NCBI GenBank assembly: GCA_015680685.1
Contig: MNCI01025357.1
Coordinates: 127,943 to 191,942 of the forward strand
Direction: 5' to 3'
From: Gnetum montanum
Taxonomy: Eukaryota > Streptophyta > Gnetopsida > Gnetales > Gnetaceae
Length of the DNA stretch: 64,000 bases
Made by a program: the position numbers and the translations under genes
Part shown: positions 1-10,414 of the stretch, piece by piece
Layout: the number at the start of each line of letters is the position of its first letter
How positions within the stretch are numbered: position 1 is the stretch's first letter
The notes under the pieces: generated by a model
What the model was told of the DNA's origin: nothing
The model's database searches: none
Seen by the model: only the letters and a program-made list of their open reading frames with translations

Positions 1-125
1 GGGTTGCAGGCAAAGGCGTAGGCGTGGCAACTGGCTGCATTCTTTTTGTTTTTTATAACCCTTGTTCAGAAAACGCAGCTCACTGTGAAAGCAGAACAGA
101 GAAGCCCTCCGTGACAAGTGTTTGA
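1..125 (+). CDS. Possible last exon (3' end) of an upstream gene
   Basis: The window opens with a splice-acceptor-like TTGCAG at positions 4-9. An open frame from position 9 to a TGA at 123-125 follows: about 38 residues, a short hydrophobic stretch and then a polar tail ending in PSVTSV. This is what the C-terminus of a membrane protein could look like, but I do not recognise a family. The stretch is too short to exclude chance. Confidence 0.2.
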   Translation, partial: VAGKGVGVATGCILFVFYNPCSENAAHCESRTEKPSVTSV

Positions 126-3100
126 TGAAATTATAAATCAAATGTGAAGTGATTTCTTGGCATTTTCTTGCTCAATTCCAGCAGCTAGCATCATTACGTT
201 TTTGTTCCATCAATACTGTTTTTTTTGTTTTTCTTTCTTGTGGTGTTTGACCTTGTTGCTGCAAGTTCCAGTAATTGTTTTCTGGCAAAGCAATGTTCAC
301 AGAGAATGGGGATTCCAGTAATGAAGTGCTGAGGAAACCTGTTCCTGTTTATCCACATAAATGTTTACTTTTGCACAGTATATTGTTTGAAACTGTTCTG
401 TGAAATGATGAATTGCTATATTCTCATGGTCTCTTATAATAATACAAGCACCTGTCTCATTCTGCAGCATTTGCTTATAGAGAAATATATTCTCAACCTT
501 TACAGAGAAAATACTTCACCTTGCCTGGACTGCTGAATTTGCAGTATTCATAAACTAACCTTATTGAATTATAAAATGGAACAACATATTGATGATTTTG
601 TATTTCTCAACCAAGCTTTCCTCATATGTGTTTTTCCTAAAAATATGAGAATGTCTTTGTGTACTTATTCTCATTCATTTTTTTTTAAACTGAAAATCAA
701 GCTACTTCTTCACAAATTCTTAAGTAATTGAAGTCTGCTCCATGAAATGGCCAAATGTGACAACAATCTCTTGTAAAGGCAAATTCTGGCGAATTAATAT
801 AAACCTAATATCTTTTTGAGTAGTCGTATCCAAGCTCAAATCCTAGTCTAATAAACTTGAAAATTTTTTAAATATTATTATTAGTATTAAATCTTAGCAA
901 ATTAAAGCGGATCATAGTATGCAAAATGAAACACTGAACGGGGACATGCTCTAAATGGATCAGTCCGGACTATTTGAATAGTAAAGGTTAATGCATTTTG
1001 CAAGTCCATGAACACCTTCAGCCATTCTCGTAGCGGATCCCTTCGGAGTATTTAAAAACTATTAAGAAATAATAAGCCACTTTCCTAGGGAAGGAAATTC
1101 CAAAATACCATTCAAATTTTGGTTTCTAAATGAAATAAAATACCCATTTTTAAGGAATCGACTGAACCGTTAGTCAAATAACTAAATAGGCGTGCAGAAT
1201 CTTGAATTACTTAGGTGGGGATCACGACAGGCGCATGTCATCAGGGCTGGAAATTGACCCCATATGCTTGTATTTGAGGACTTTCCTTTAAAACAAAGTC
1301 ATAGTTTTTAAACATATACACGTACTTGTCATCAACTGCATGTAATTCAGGGTTAGTTTAAGGTTAGGTTTAGAGTTGCTTTTATCGTTGCCTAGGCCAT
1401 TTTTCCATGCTCAAAATGTTTCCACCACCTTGACGCTTCCAAAATGTTCAAGGAAGTTCGGAATTTTATTTGTTCTTATTATTTTAATTAATGTTTTTCA
1501 TAGATAACATAATAAAATGAAACTTAAAAGGTGATATTAAAAAAAAACTATATAGTTTATTAAAAAAATTAATATTTACCTACTACATGCTATGAATCGT
1601 CTCAGGTAATAAACCTCCTCCAGTCAATTTCCTACCCTGCATGTCACGAAGACCGAGGATTCGGAATTGTTTAAGCATTATTCTCAAATGCAAGCAGCAT
1701 GCGCTACGGTGCTCTACGAGCCTGCAACGGTCTATACGAGTTCAGAGTTCAAAAGCAACGGATCCGAATCTTTACCAACATTTTTAATACTTTTCCTGGT
1801 CCAGTTTTTTATCATGGTTTTCTTTGACGTATATTCCGTGTATCTATTTTGTTGATTAAAGTAGGTAATCATACATCGTAGTTGAGAGCATTTCTGGAAA
1901 AAAAAAAAAAAAACACTCTGAGCTTTTGTTAATCCAGTTAATCTGGTTTTCCGAGTTTGCTTTGACCTGGGCTCTTAGGTTTGGAAAATTATTAGGAAAA
2001 TGTGTCTGATGAAAGCAATGACATAGAGCGGCCAATATTCCAAAGTTCCAACAGCATATACCAAGACTTTTTGCCTCTTTGCTTGCAGCCCAATCAATCA
2101 GTGCAGAACTGCTGGCAACCTCTCGTACGCTGTTAGAAAAAGCATCGCCGAGCCTCGTTTCGTGGAATTCAAAACTATGCGGCTTACCTTGGAAAGCGTC
2201 AAATTAAGTAGGAGTGCCAGATATTAATTCGACCATTCTAAAGCATGAAATCGCTTTTCTAGCATAAATTGTTTAAAAAATTTTTGCTCGGCAACTTCTG
2301 TTGTTTATCGCACTTCAACTGAAGCACGGCAAAACAAACGTTTCTATGATTAACTTTTCCAAATCTTACTTGGAGTCTTTAGTAGTTTTGCTCATGATAA
2401 TTTCCAAACTCCTCGCAAGTACATTTTGTAGTTTTGTACTGCCCAGTGAATCTTTCGGGTCTACGAGCTGTGATAACATTTTGGTTTCTTAATGAATTTT
2501 TCAGTTCAGCGGATTATTTCTATGTAAATCTCGTTCATGTCCGAGTTCCGTTTTGTAATTAAAGACTTGATGTGAATTGGAAAATCAATGGTAAGAATTC
2601 TGGAGACATTGCCGTATAAATTGGCATAAGATAAGATGTTAATAAAGAGACTAATGAGAGAGGGCCCTCATTGCTATCCGTGATCCACGGCCATATTCTA
2701 ACAACGTGCAAGCTTCACGTATGGTATGCGTACGTTTGAGCAACAAACAGAGACATATTCTCATCAAATGGACGAATGCCAAGCGTTTAAAAAAAGCTAC
2801 GCAAAAAAGAAGGGCTAAAATACACGTCAAATTCCAACGGTGCTGCACGTTAGAACGTGCTGGATAGCTCGGGTCCTGAAATATAAAAATGAATGCAATC
2901 GGGTGTTCCTTCAGATGAGAATTATTCAAAGACACGTCCACGCCGTGTATTTATTAAAAGTTTTAAACAATTCTTCATAAATAATGGTGGTTGCTTGGCT
3001 TGCAAGCCAAACTCAGCCAGATTTTGCCGACAGCAGAAGCTCTGAGGTTTTTGACTTCCGCGAAATCGCCAAGAGAGTAACTTCACAGTTTGTTAGAATA

Positions 3101-3554
3101 AAAATGTAGCAGCTGAGGTTTAGGCTGTAGTCATGTGATAGTTTTTGCATTTATTTATAATCACATGTCTGAATAGCAAATGTTTTTGCGAGATACGGTG
3201 CTTGAAATTTTCCTTGGGTTAAACTTCTTTCCGGTATTTTGAGGGGATGGTCGTTCTATGTTACTGCAGCAGCCAGTGCCGATTCTGTGACAATCACCTG
3301 CCTCGATGATGATGATGTGCAATGTAAACATCCATCATCCATGTATGTATCCTATGCAAAATGTGATGCACCATATCATTATGCCATACTTCTGCGACAT
3401 GAATTTTTAAATAATAGTTAATCTGGTAAGCATGTTGGTGTGAGGATGTAAAAAAAACTAAATAATATTTAATCCGGTAATCATGTGGATGTAAAAAAAG
3501 CTAAGGGATCTCAATTAACTTTAGTGTATGTTTGTAAAATTTGTTTATTTATGA
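126..3554. other. Intergenic stretch, no gene recognised
   Basis: AT-rich sequence with scattered stops in all frames. I see no LTR, RT, SINE boxes or recognisable protein. It may contain the 3' UTR of the possible exon at the left edge. A 40-codon open stretch near 2090-2210, preceded by a TTGCAG, was considered and not called. Confidence 0.5.
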
Positions 3555-3675
3555 ATAATGAGGTGTTAGCTTCGTAGTAAGGGTGTTGGTAAATATTGAG
3601 TTATCAATTAAAAAAAATTCTGTAAAAGGAATTGTAAAATTGGTCTAATAGATCTAAGAGGTTTTATTGGATACA
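3555..3675 (+). repeat. SINE remnant (tRNA-derived, long-tail subfamily)
   Basis: Starts with the AATGAGGTGTTAGC motif that heads the other SINE copies here (box A region). The box B segment is missing, and it runs into a tail with ATTGTAAAATTGGTC that is shared with the copy near 3985-4105. Diverged and internally deleted. Confidence 0.45.
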
Positions 3676-3984
3676 AGTACAAATTTCACTTTCATATTCT
3701 TATAAAGAATAGATTTGTGAAAAAAATGGTATGCTACCAAGTATTGATAATTAACTTAAGAGAAGGTTGCAAAATTTTTTCTAATAGTTTTAAAGTTGAA
3801 AAAATGAGGAAGAGGTTGTTGGAACTAAAACTAGATGATTATATTTACCTTACAACTAATGATAGGTGTCCTAAGCAGTTAGTTCATTACCTTGTTAGAT
3901 AAGAGGTTGCCAATTTAAGTCACACTTAAGGCAATGTTATATTCCTCTAATTTTTGAGTTTTATCAACCACCACCACCAGCCAC

Positions 3985-4105
3985 ATCTTGGCCTAGAAAA
4001 TCTAGGTCACAAGTTTGACTCCAGTGGATTACATTGAGTTATGTACAAAAAAATTCCATAAAAAAAAGGAATTCTAAAATTGGTTCAATAGATCCAAAGA
4101 GTCTT
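3985..4105 (+). repeat. SINE remnant (tRNA-derived, long-tail subfamily)
   Basis: Contains a decayed box-A-like segment (TTGGCCTAGAAAATC), a box-B-like AAGTTTGACTCC, then ATTGAGTTAT and the same AAAATTGGTTCAATAGATCC tail as the copy at 3555-3675. Confidence 0.4.
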
Positions 4106-4227
4106 TAGTTTCAATACCCTTCTTAAACTTAAGTTGTTACAAATCACAAGTTGCATGCTTTAACCACCTAAGCAATATCTCACTTGCCAAAAATGAATTA
4201 TAAACTACCATTGAATTAATTAATAAG

Positions 4228-4395
4228 GGACCATTAGTTGGAGTGATGGTAAGGCACTTGTTTCACAAGTTAGGTTCAAGCCTGGGCACAACCACTCGAA
4301 AGAGGTTAGGCTTTTGCTCATCCATTGACCCTCCTAGGACCGCACCTTGGTGAGATGAGGATTAAGCCTCTAGGTGATGATCTTTTTTTTTTTAT
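4228..4395 (+). repeat. tRNA-derived SINE with 3' poly(T)
   Basis: A pol III box A (GTTGGAGTGATGGTAAGG) is followed about 30 bp later by a clean box B (AGGTTCAAGCC), a tRNA-unrelated body with a CCTCCTAGGACCGCACC stretch, and a terminal run of T. The layout resembles the plant Au-type SINE. AT-rich near-repeats (AATTAATTAAT-like) on both sides may be a decayed target duplication. It differs from the TTAGCCTAGTGGTA family next door. Confidence 0.6.
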
Positions 4396-4765
4396 TAAAT
4401 TAATCAATACCAAAAAGTGCTCTATCTTCATAAATTCTAGTTGCTAAATTAGTTAGTGTCATATTATCAATATTAGTGTACCATTGTTATACACAAATGA
4501 CCTATGATTTGTCTTACCCATATGACTTATGGAACAAATATAAAGACCCTTTAAAATTAAGTAACTCAAAATTGTTAATATCTTAGAGACACTTCCATTT
4601 TTTACTATCATCTTCCTTTACATTTACTTGGAATTTGTTTGGGGGAGTGACGATGGGGAAGGTGGGTTGCTGTTATGGTAGATCCCCAAAACCCACAAAA
4701 AAAAAAGAGAAAAAAATTTATTAATAAGTAACAATAAAACATCCACATTAGTAATACCATGTGAC

Positions 4766-4905
4766 AATGAGGTATTAGCATAGTGGTATGGGTCTTGGCT
4801 TGGTAACCCCAAGTATCAGGTTTGATTCTACTAGATAGTACTAAGTTATAAATTTCTATAAATCTTAGGGTGTACCTATGTTTCGATTATTTCAAGTTCT
4901 AACAT
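4766..4905 (+). repeat. tRNA-derived SINE, copy 1 of a family
   Basis: Box A TTAGCATAGTGGTATGG, box B CAGGTTTGATTC, then a shared body (CTAAGTTATAAATTTCTAT, GGTGTACCTATGTTTC) ending TTCAAGTTCTAAC. A second copy follows almost immediately at 4912-5050, which allows direct comparison. Confidence 0.7.
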
Positions 4906-4911
4906 CCCCAA

Positions 4912-5050
4912 CAATAAGGTGTTAGCCTAGTGGTATGGATCTTGGTTTGGTAATCTTAAGTCATAGGTTCGATTTTACTAAGTAGCACTAAGTTATAAAC
5001 TTCTATTAATCTTGGGGTGTACCTATATTTCAATTATTTCAAGTTCCAAC
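4912..5050 (+). repeat. tRNA-derived SINE, copy 2 of the same family
   Basis: Box A GTTAGCCTAGTGGTATGG, box B ATAGGTTCGATTT (the best-preserved box B of the family in this window), same body and end (TTCAAGTTCCAAC) as the copy at 4766-4905. Tandem placement suggests insertion of one copy into or beside the other. Confidence 0.7.
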
Positions 5051-5144
5051 AACACATTAGTGATACCCTAGTTCATGACCAAGATAACCAAATACAAAGT
5101 GCTTCATATTAGAACTTCAAAAAGACTAATAATATCCTTGACAT

Positions 5145-5215
5145 AATAAGGTGTTAGCCTATTGGTAAGACTCTTGAAAGCTCCAAGCTATAAAGTTCTA
5201 TTTTGGACTTGAAAA
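5145..5215 (+). repeat. Truncated SINE copy of the same family
   Basis: Begins AATAAGGTGTTAGCCTATTGGTAAG (box A region), then jumps to GCTATAAAGTTCTA. Box B is lost by an internal deletion. Confidence 0.4.
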
Positions 5216-5640
5216 AAACAACATTCTAAATCGAACATGATTAAAGATCAAAAATTGAGGAGTAGCGTAAGGGGCATCCTTCCATGCACACAAGGAAGAA
5301 AAGAGAGAATTAATATCCGTCCCTTACCATAAACCTAAAATAAAAATTTCATAGAAAGATTTAATTTTAGGTTAAAACTAAAGCTCTTCACCATAGAATG
5401 TCTCTTATGAATCACATCACATCTATGCTTGAAAATGCATAAAGGAACATTAAGTTTATGCATATTCCAAACAATATCAAAAGTGTCATTATTTTTTATC
5501 CTTGCACATATGACATAAACAAAAGAACTATTGAAATTTTAAAATTTGGGAATTGAAAAACATCATTGCTAAGCATTTTGAGCAAAACACAATAAAAAAA
5601 ATTGGTCAATAGAGTATTTGTGAGAGCAAACTAGTTAAAC
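5216..5640. other. Flank of the large Athila element, nothing recognised
   Basis: AT-rich, no coding signal. It is the left half of the target site into which the 18-kb nested element at 5646-23745 inserted; the right half continues at 23751. Confidence 0.5.
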
Positions 5641-5645
5641 TAGAT

Positions 5646-6555
5646 TAATGAGCGATGGAGTAATCCAACAACCAACCATATGAGATATGAGTGTTCATGC
5701 GCAACTTGGTCAAATTCCATGGACAAGGTAATGTAATTATGCTAGTAATTGGTTCAAGTTCATGATAGCTATTATCTCATGTGAACTAGTAAAATCAATG
5801 CATACGATTTAACTCACAGTGAGGTGTATGATAATTGATGTTGCTTTGGCCATTTTACTCATAGTACACATGAGGTAAATGAAAGTAGTTTCTAAGTCTA
5901 CGTAAACAACAAATGAATCTAGTCTAGTCTAGGCAATGGAAACCTATTCCTAACTCTCTACACATGTCTTTGACTTATGTAATCATTACTAGGATTACCA
6001 AGTATCTTGTTATAAGGTGAACCAAGCAATAATACTATTGGGTTACCAAATGATCACACTTAATGCTCGAAATTAGTTATATCCATTTCACTTAACAATA
6101 GTAAAATTAAAGTTCATGGAAAAGTAAATAATAACTAGGGAAATAATAAATGTTATACAAAGTCAAAATAGTAAACATTATTCTAAGTAAACAATAAGAA
6201 ACCTAAGTGATGCTATAATGATTCAAAGTAATCTCGATCTTTATTTTTAGTCATGAAATGTGTGCAAGTACATTCCACTCGAATAAAGACTTTGTTCAAT
6301 CACTTAACATCACACTATGGGCATATAATGCTAAGTGCTAAAATCAAGAAAACAAACTAACAAAGTTTCACTAAGGTTGAAATGAAATTGTTGTCAGACC
6401 ATGTGCCTAAGTATCATATTTATAGGCCTTCACATGTCCACAATATCAAATATCTAACATCATAGCTTGTGCCCTAATATTGAGGATCTGATATCACTGC
6501 TTTGATATTAAATGCCTGATATCATAGCAAAAAAAAAAAAAAATTCAGTTTATCA
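5646..6555 (-). repeat. 3' LTR of the minus-strand Athila element
   Basis: Alignable over its whole length with 22838-23745. On the plus strand it starts TAATGAGCG (TGATGAG with one G-to-A change) and ends TTTATCA. On the minus strand it has a TATA box near 6418-6425 and the LTR landmark CTTTATTCGAG shared with the other Athila LTRs here. GATATC palindromes at 6490-6495 and 6518-6523 lie in U3, upstream of the TATA box. Confidence 0.88.
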
Positions 6556-6566
6556 TACCCCCACAA
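6556..6566 (-). other. Polypurine tract of the minus-strand Athila element
   Basis: On the minus strand the LTR is preceded by TTGTGGGGGTA. The nested element has ATGGGGGTA at the same place, so this is the plus-strand priming site. It fixes this LTR as the 3' one. Confidence 0.7.
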
Positions 6567-7094
6567 CTGACTAAAAACTCATCGTTGAGTTAAAAAAATG
6601 AGGATGGAGTTCCTTACAAAATTGGAAGGTAGATTCTCATGACATTGACTACTATGTACATGACTCTTAATTGCTATAGTGGTGTTTACAAAAATGACAG
6701 AAAACATGACATAACAACTTTAACAAAAAAAAAAAATTGTGAAGCTTGAAGTAGCCTTATGTAGTTTTGGGTGGTGGTGGCTCCTCCATCAGTTGCTTCC
6801 CCTTGTTGTTAGGCTTCTAAAATTTGTATCAGTTTAAGAGCACCTAAAGCTTTTTCTCTTCCATTTTTGGGTCATGTATCATCAATGCTTGTTGTGCAAT
6901 GTGATGGAGCGAGTGCTCCCATGGGCACAATAGCTGCAGAAACATCTCATTTACCTTGATGTACTAGGTTATGAACTACCTCCTTTCTTCTTTAAAAGCT
7001 TTGGGCTTTTCATGTAGTTCATGATAATTTGTCAATCTTCTGGTCTAGTTTACTACTACATCTTTTTTCCCTTGGTAGCTAGCCTTCACTACTT

Positions 7095-7534
7095 CTAGTT
7101 CAAAGTTTGCCACTTGGAGTTTCTGCAAAGCATCTTTATGATCCACAAATTCTTTTCATACAAAGCATATGTGGCTACTACTTCTTGTTCTAGCTTATTC
7201 ATGGGCCTACGTATTGTTAATATCGCTAAGTTAGCATAACAAAGGTTAGCTAACCCCATGTATTCTTTCAAATATTTAATTTTCAAGTCTTTGTTTTTCA
7301 TTTCTACTTAGTGGGCAAGGGCATAACTATCCAAAATGGGTTACCAGTTAGGATTTTGTGCTAAAATGGTGTGAGTTTGCCTTTGGCCATTTTGATCTCT
7401 TTCTTGTTGATTTTCTTGTACATGTCCACCTAATCTCAGAACTATTCCTTGAGGCTCTTATGTTTCTTTACCTCAATTTGTATGCACTTATTTCAATAGT
7501 TGACTTTTGTTGAATGGTGCATGCCTCCTCCATA
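7095..7534 (-). pseudogene. Distal part of the post-integrase coiled-coil ORF
   Basis: Minus-strand continuation of the ORF at 13530-14170, separated from it by the nested element. The readable part (7095-7301) is Lys/Leu/Glu rich with frequent stops elsewhere and looks helical (KYLKEYMGL, NKLEQEVVATYAL). I see no signal peptide, membrane anchor or known domain. It occupies the place of the Athila third ORF; its function is unknown to me. Confidence 0.4.
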
Positions 7535-7539
7535 GAGAG

Positions 7540-8537
7540 TGATGAGACGCGATATCGCTTACGCGATATCGTGTCATCCCCTACGATATCGCAGTCCACC
7601 GCCAAATCTATAAATAAGAGGCAGCACTCCCTTCATTTCTCATCTTGGTCTAGAAGTAGGGAAACTCTGGTAGTTTGATCACTCCAGAGATAGATTATTT
7701 TCAATGTGCTCGCAGTAGGAGTCCTAGAGTGAACAGATCGTTATTCGAGCAACATTGTACCTGAACACAAGTTGTGTACGACAATAAAGACAAACTTGAT
7801 TGGATAAACCTTGTAGTGCATGGAATAGGATTTTATTTAAATGTTATTTATTTCTTTCCTAGAATGTGGTATGAGTACGACTTGATTATGAACATCTAAG
7901 GATGTGTACGATTAGTCAAGGAATCAGCTGCTCATCGCATGCGGTATGAGTACGACTTGATTACGAGCATCTCGTGTGACTACTTGGTAACCCAGTGGCG
8001 TATCCAGGATCTACGCTTGGTAATCCTAGTGGTAGTCGTGCACGGCAGATGTGTATGGGCAATCAAGGAATCGGTTGCTCATCGCACGTAGGCTAGATAG
8101 ATTCTCTCAACCCTTTCCTCCTAGTTAAGTGCCTCAGTACGACCACTTCGAGCATGCATGTTACGTGTGGTGATCCCAATAATGATTAGCGTTTGGTAGC
8201 CACAATTGCATCGGTTCAGGGTGTGTACGGTAAGTGAGAACAGATGCTGATGCTAGTTAATTTAGACTTAGTTCATTAGTTAGAGTTAGTTAGTTTCTCA
8301 ACCCTTCACCCTTTAGCATAGAAGACATAAAACATTTAAAAGACCATAAAAATCATATACCTTGGACTTACTTAACCATACACCGTGACAACTACAAGTA
8401 AGTCTGGGAAGACAACGAATGATTAACCCCAAGTGTTACATGGGGCGTTTAGGCATTTAGTCTGCGGAGTTCAACCGGATCGAGCGTGCTACGCTCATTT
8501 CGTATGGTTGAGTGTAGGGGTACCTTGCCACTCATCA
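7540..8537 (+). repeat. 5' LTR of the nested element
   Basis: Starts TGATGAGACG and ends CACTCATCA. U3 carries three GATATC palindromes, then a TATA box (CTATAAATA, 7608-7616). Further in are the conserved TTATTCGAG and an AATAAAG. Matches 12556-13523 almost throughout. Confidence 0.93.
7551..7616 (+). promoter_or_regulatory. LTR promoter: three GATATC palindromes and a TATA box
   Basis: GATATC at 7551-7556, 7565-7570 and 7585-7590, each within a longer CGATATCG-like palindrome, then CTATAAATA at 7608-7616. The 3' LTR keeps only one palindrome (12571-12576). Regulatory role is inferred from position. Confidence 0.6.
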
Positions 8538-8557
8538 TTGGTGTCGTTGTTGGGGAC
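8538..8557 (+). other. Primer binding site, tRNA-Asp type
   Basis: Directly after the LTR comes TTGGTGTCGTTGTTGGGGAC. This is the PBS widely seen in Athila/Tat elements (TGGCGCCGTTGCCGGGGA) with C-to-T changes at several positions. Complementarity to tRNA-Asp is from general knowledge, not a search. Confidence 0.75.
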
Positions 8558-8679
8558 TAAGTGTTTGTGCATTGAATAGAACATAAGGGATATCACTCAC
8601 ATCGTTGTGAGCCTTAACGAACCTTCAGGTTAATCAAAAGAGAAAATTTATATAACGGTGAATTAGCACATCGATAAAA

Positions 8680-10414
8680 ATGCCTTCTTCTCACTCACCA
8701 CCTAAGGACCATACACGAGACAGTTGGTAACATAAAACACATAACCCAAATCAGCCAAGTCCTAAACAATATAAGATGACATATACTCATCCCGATGAGT
8801 ATATTCCAGACTTTACTTTTATTCTCCATCAAGACAAACAGCTGCGATGGAGAGATTTGCAAGGTAACATCGTGTTACCCCTTAGATTGAGCAATCTCTC
8901 GCATGCTTTTCCGTGCCTTGGTATAGATTGGCATGCAAGAATTATATGCTGAATACGTTGTAGAAGACTCTAACATGAGGGATTATTATCCCACAGATGC
9001 CCAACGTATGAGGGAGTTAAGGAAGGAGAGTCAACATACTTTTCTGAAGGGCAAAGCCCTGCACGTCCTTAGAGAAATAGGAGATGAGGAACCCTTTATC
9101 ACGAGTTCAATAGCAAACGATGTTCCCCCTCCTAATGATGATGAGGAGGTTGGGTATCAGAACCTACGATCAATGATACATAACCATGGTTCTTACGCCT
9201 GTGAACACCAACTATTCACAGAGGGAACAACCACTCATGCTAAGGATGAGCACTTAGATCATCACCATGATCGAGGCCGTAGCAGCCGAAGAGAAGGCAA
9301 GAAACATCGTCATGGCGATGGTTCCCCTTCTTCTTCCCCTTCTTCACATCACTCACCCTCTCCTTCCACATCAAGGCACAGCCACCATGAACATAGAGGT
9401 GAGGATAAAGGTAAAAAGGACGAAATACCTCGACGGGAAAGTTGAGAGAGAGGAAAAGGGCAAGGACGTAGGGAGAGTAGGGAACAACGCAGACATCACA
9501 AGCATCATGAAAGAGACGATCATGATGAGCCCCTACTCGCAACCCGAAGTATGATTGACATAACGGAGGCAGTAACTCCTCAACTGCAGCAACATCATGC
9601 TGCGAGAGCTGTAAATATCCAACCTGCTGGTGGTTCTGACAACTGTAAAAAGAGAAGACCTTTCTTTAGAACCAAAAGCCCAAACAAACCCTCGCAACAA
9701 CAAGCGGTTAGGCCCATGTACACTCCTCCACCATCTAACGCTTCCAAGCACCCTTCCGTCCAAAATCAGAGCTTAACACATACGGTTATGTTAACGCATA
9801 TCGTAACTGACTGGATTAAGGTGGGCCACCTTCGCAAGAAACTAACTAACCTTGGGAGTCCCTTAATCTATTTACAGATCAACAAAAATGAACCACATAG
9901 GGCTCTTCTTGACTCAGGTTCCAGAGTCAACTTAATTTCACGAGAGATGTATCACGCCTGGAACCTGCCCCGACTTAAGAAGAGCAACATTCAACTAGAG
10001 CTGATAGATCAGTCCATCACCATTCCCTTGGGATTGGTGGAGGAAATCATTACCACTGTGTGTGTTTGGTCCTACCCAGCTGATTTTCTGGTGATTGAAG
10101 TGAACAAAAATGAAGGGGACTTCCTAATTATAATGGGAAGGGTATGGCTAAGTACAGTAGAGACATGCCTTAGGATCTGCGATCTTTCCTTGGAAATCTC
10201 TAAGATAAACATTTGTGGAAAGATCGAGAAGAGGAAAGTTTCATGCATCACATACAGTGATTCATTGGGTGATGACATGGAAGAAATGCCTCCATGTAAC
10301 AGGTGTGCCCTTGAAACTTTGCAACAAAGATGCCTGTATGTAGCAACCACACAAGAAGTAGTAGACACCCTGTGGTTGATAGCTAGAAGGAGCAGAAAAA
10401 TGTGCATGGAATGA
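8680..10414 (+). pseudogene. gag-protease polyprotein of the nested element
   Basis: Gag begins around the ATG at 8680 and shifts frame near 8933. From 8933 to 10414 a single frame is open apart from one TGA at 9443-9445. Order: N-terminal gag region with acidic/basic helices; an Arg/His/Ser-rich segment (about 9250-9540); a KKRRPFF linker; then an aspartic protease with the active-site motif LLDSGSRVNLI near 9905 and the C-terminal flap region ending about 10230. The same DEPLLATRSMIDI-type segment occurs in the minus-strand host element as DEPLMTTQSMINI, so the two share ancestry. Low decay compared with its host. Confidence 0.8.

Noticed and set aside
2090-2210. Open 40-codon stretch after TTGCAG, possible exon
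   Set aside because: No start, no partner exons, no family resemblance; length is within chance.
4766-5050. tRNA genes (box A and box B present)
   Set aside because: No cloverleaf or acceptor stem can be formed, and the copies share a non-tRNA body and recur elsewhere; they are SINEs.
9240-9542. Overlapping frames in both strands of the His/Arg-rich gag segment
   Set aside because: They are shadows of the gag frame caused by its biased composition.
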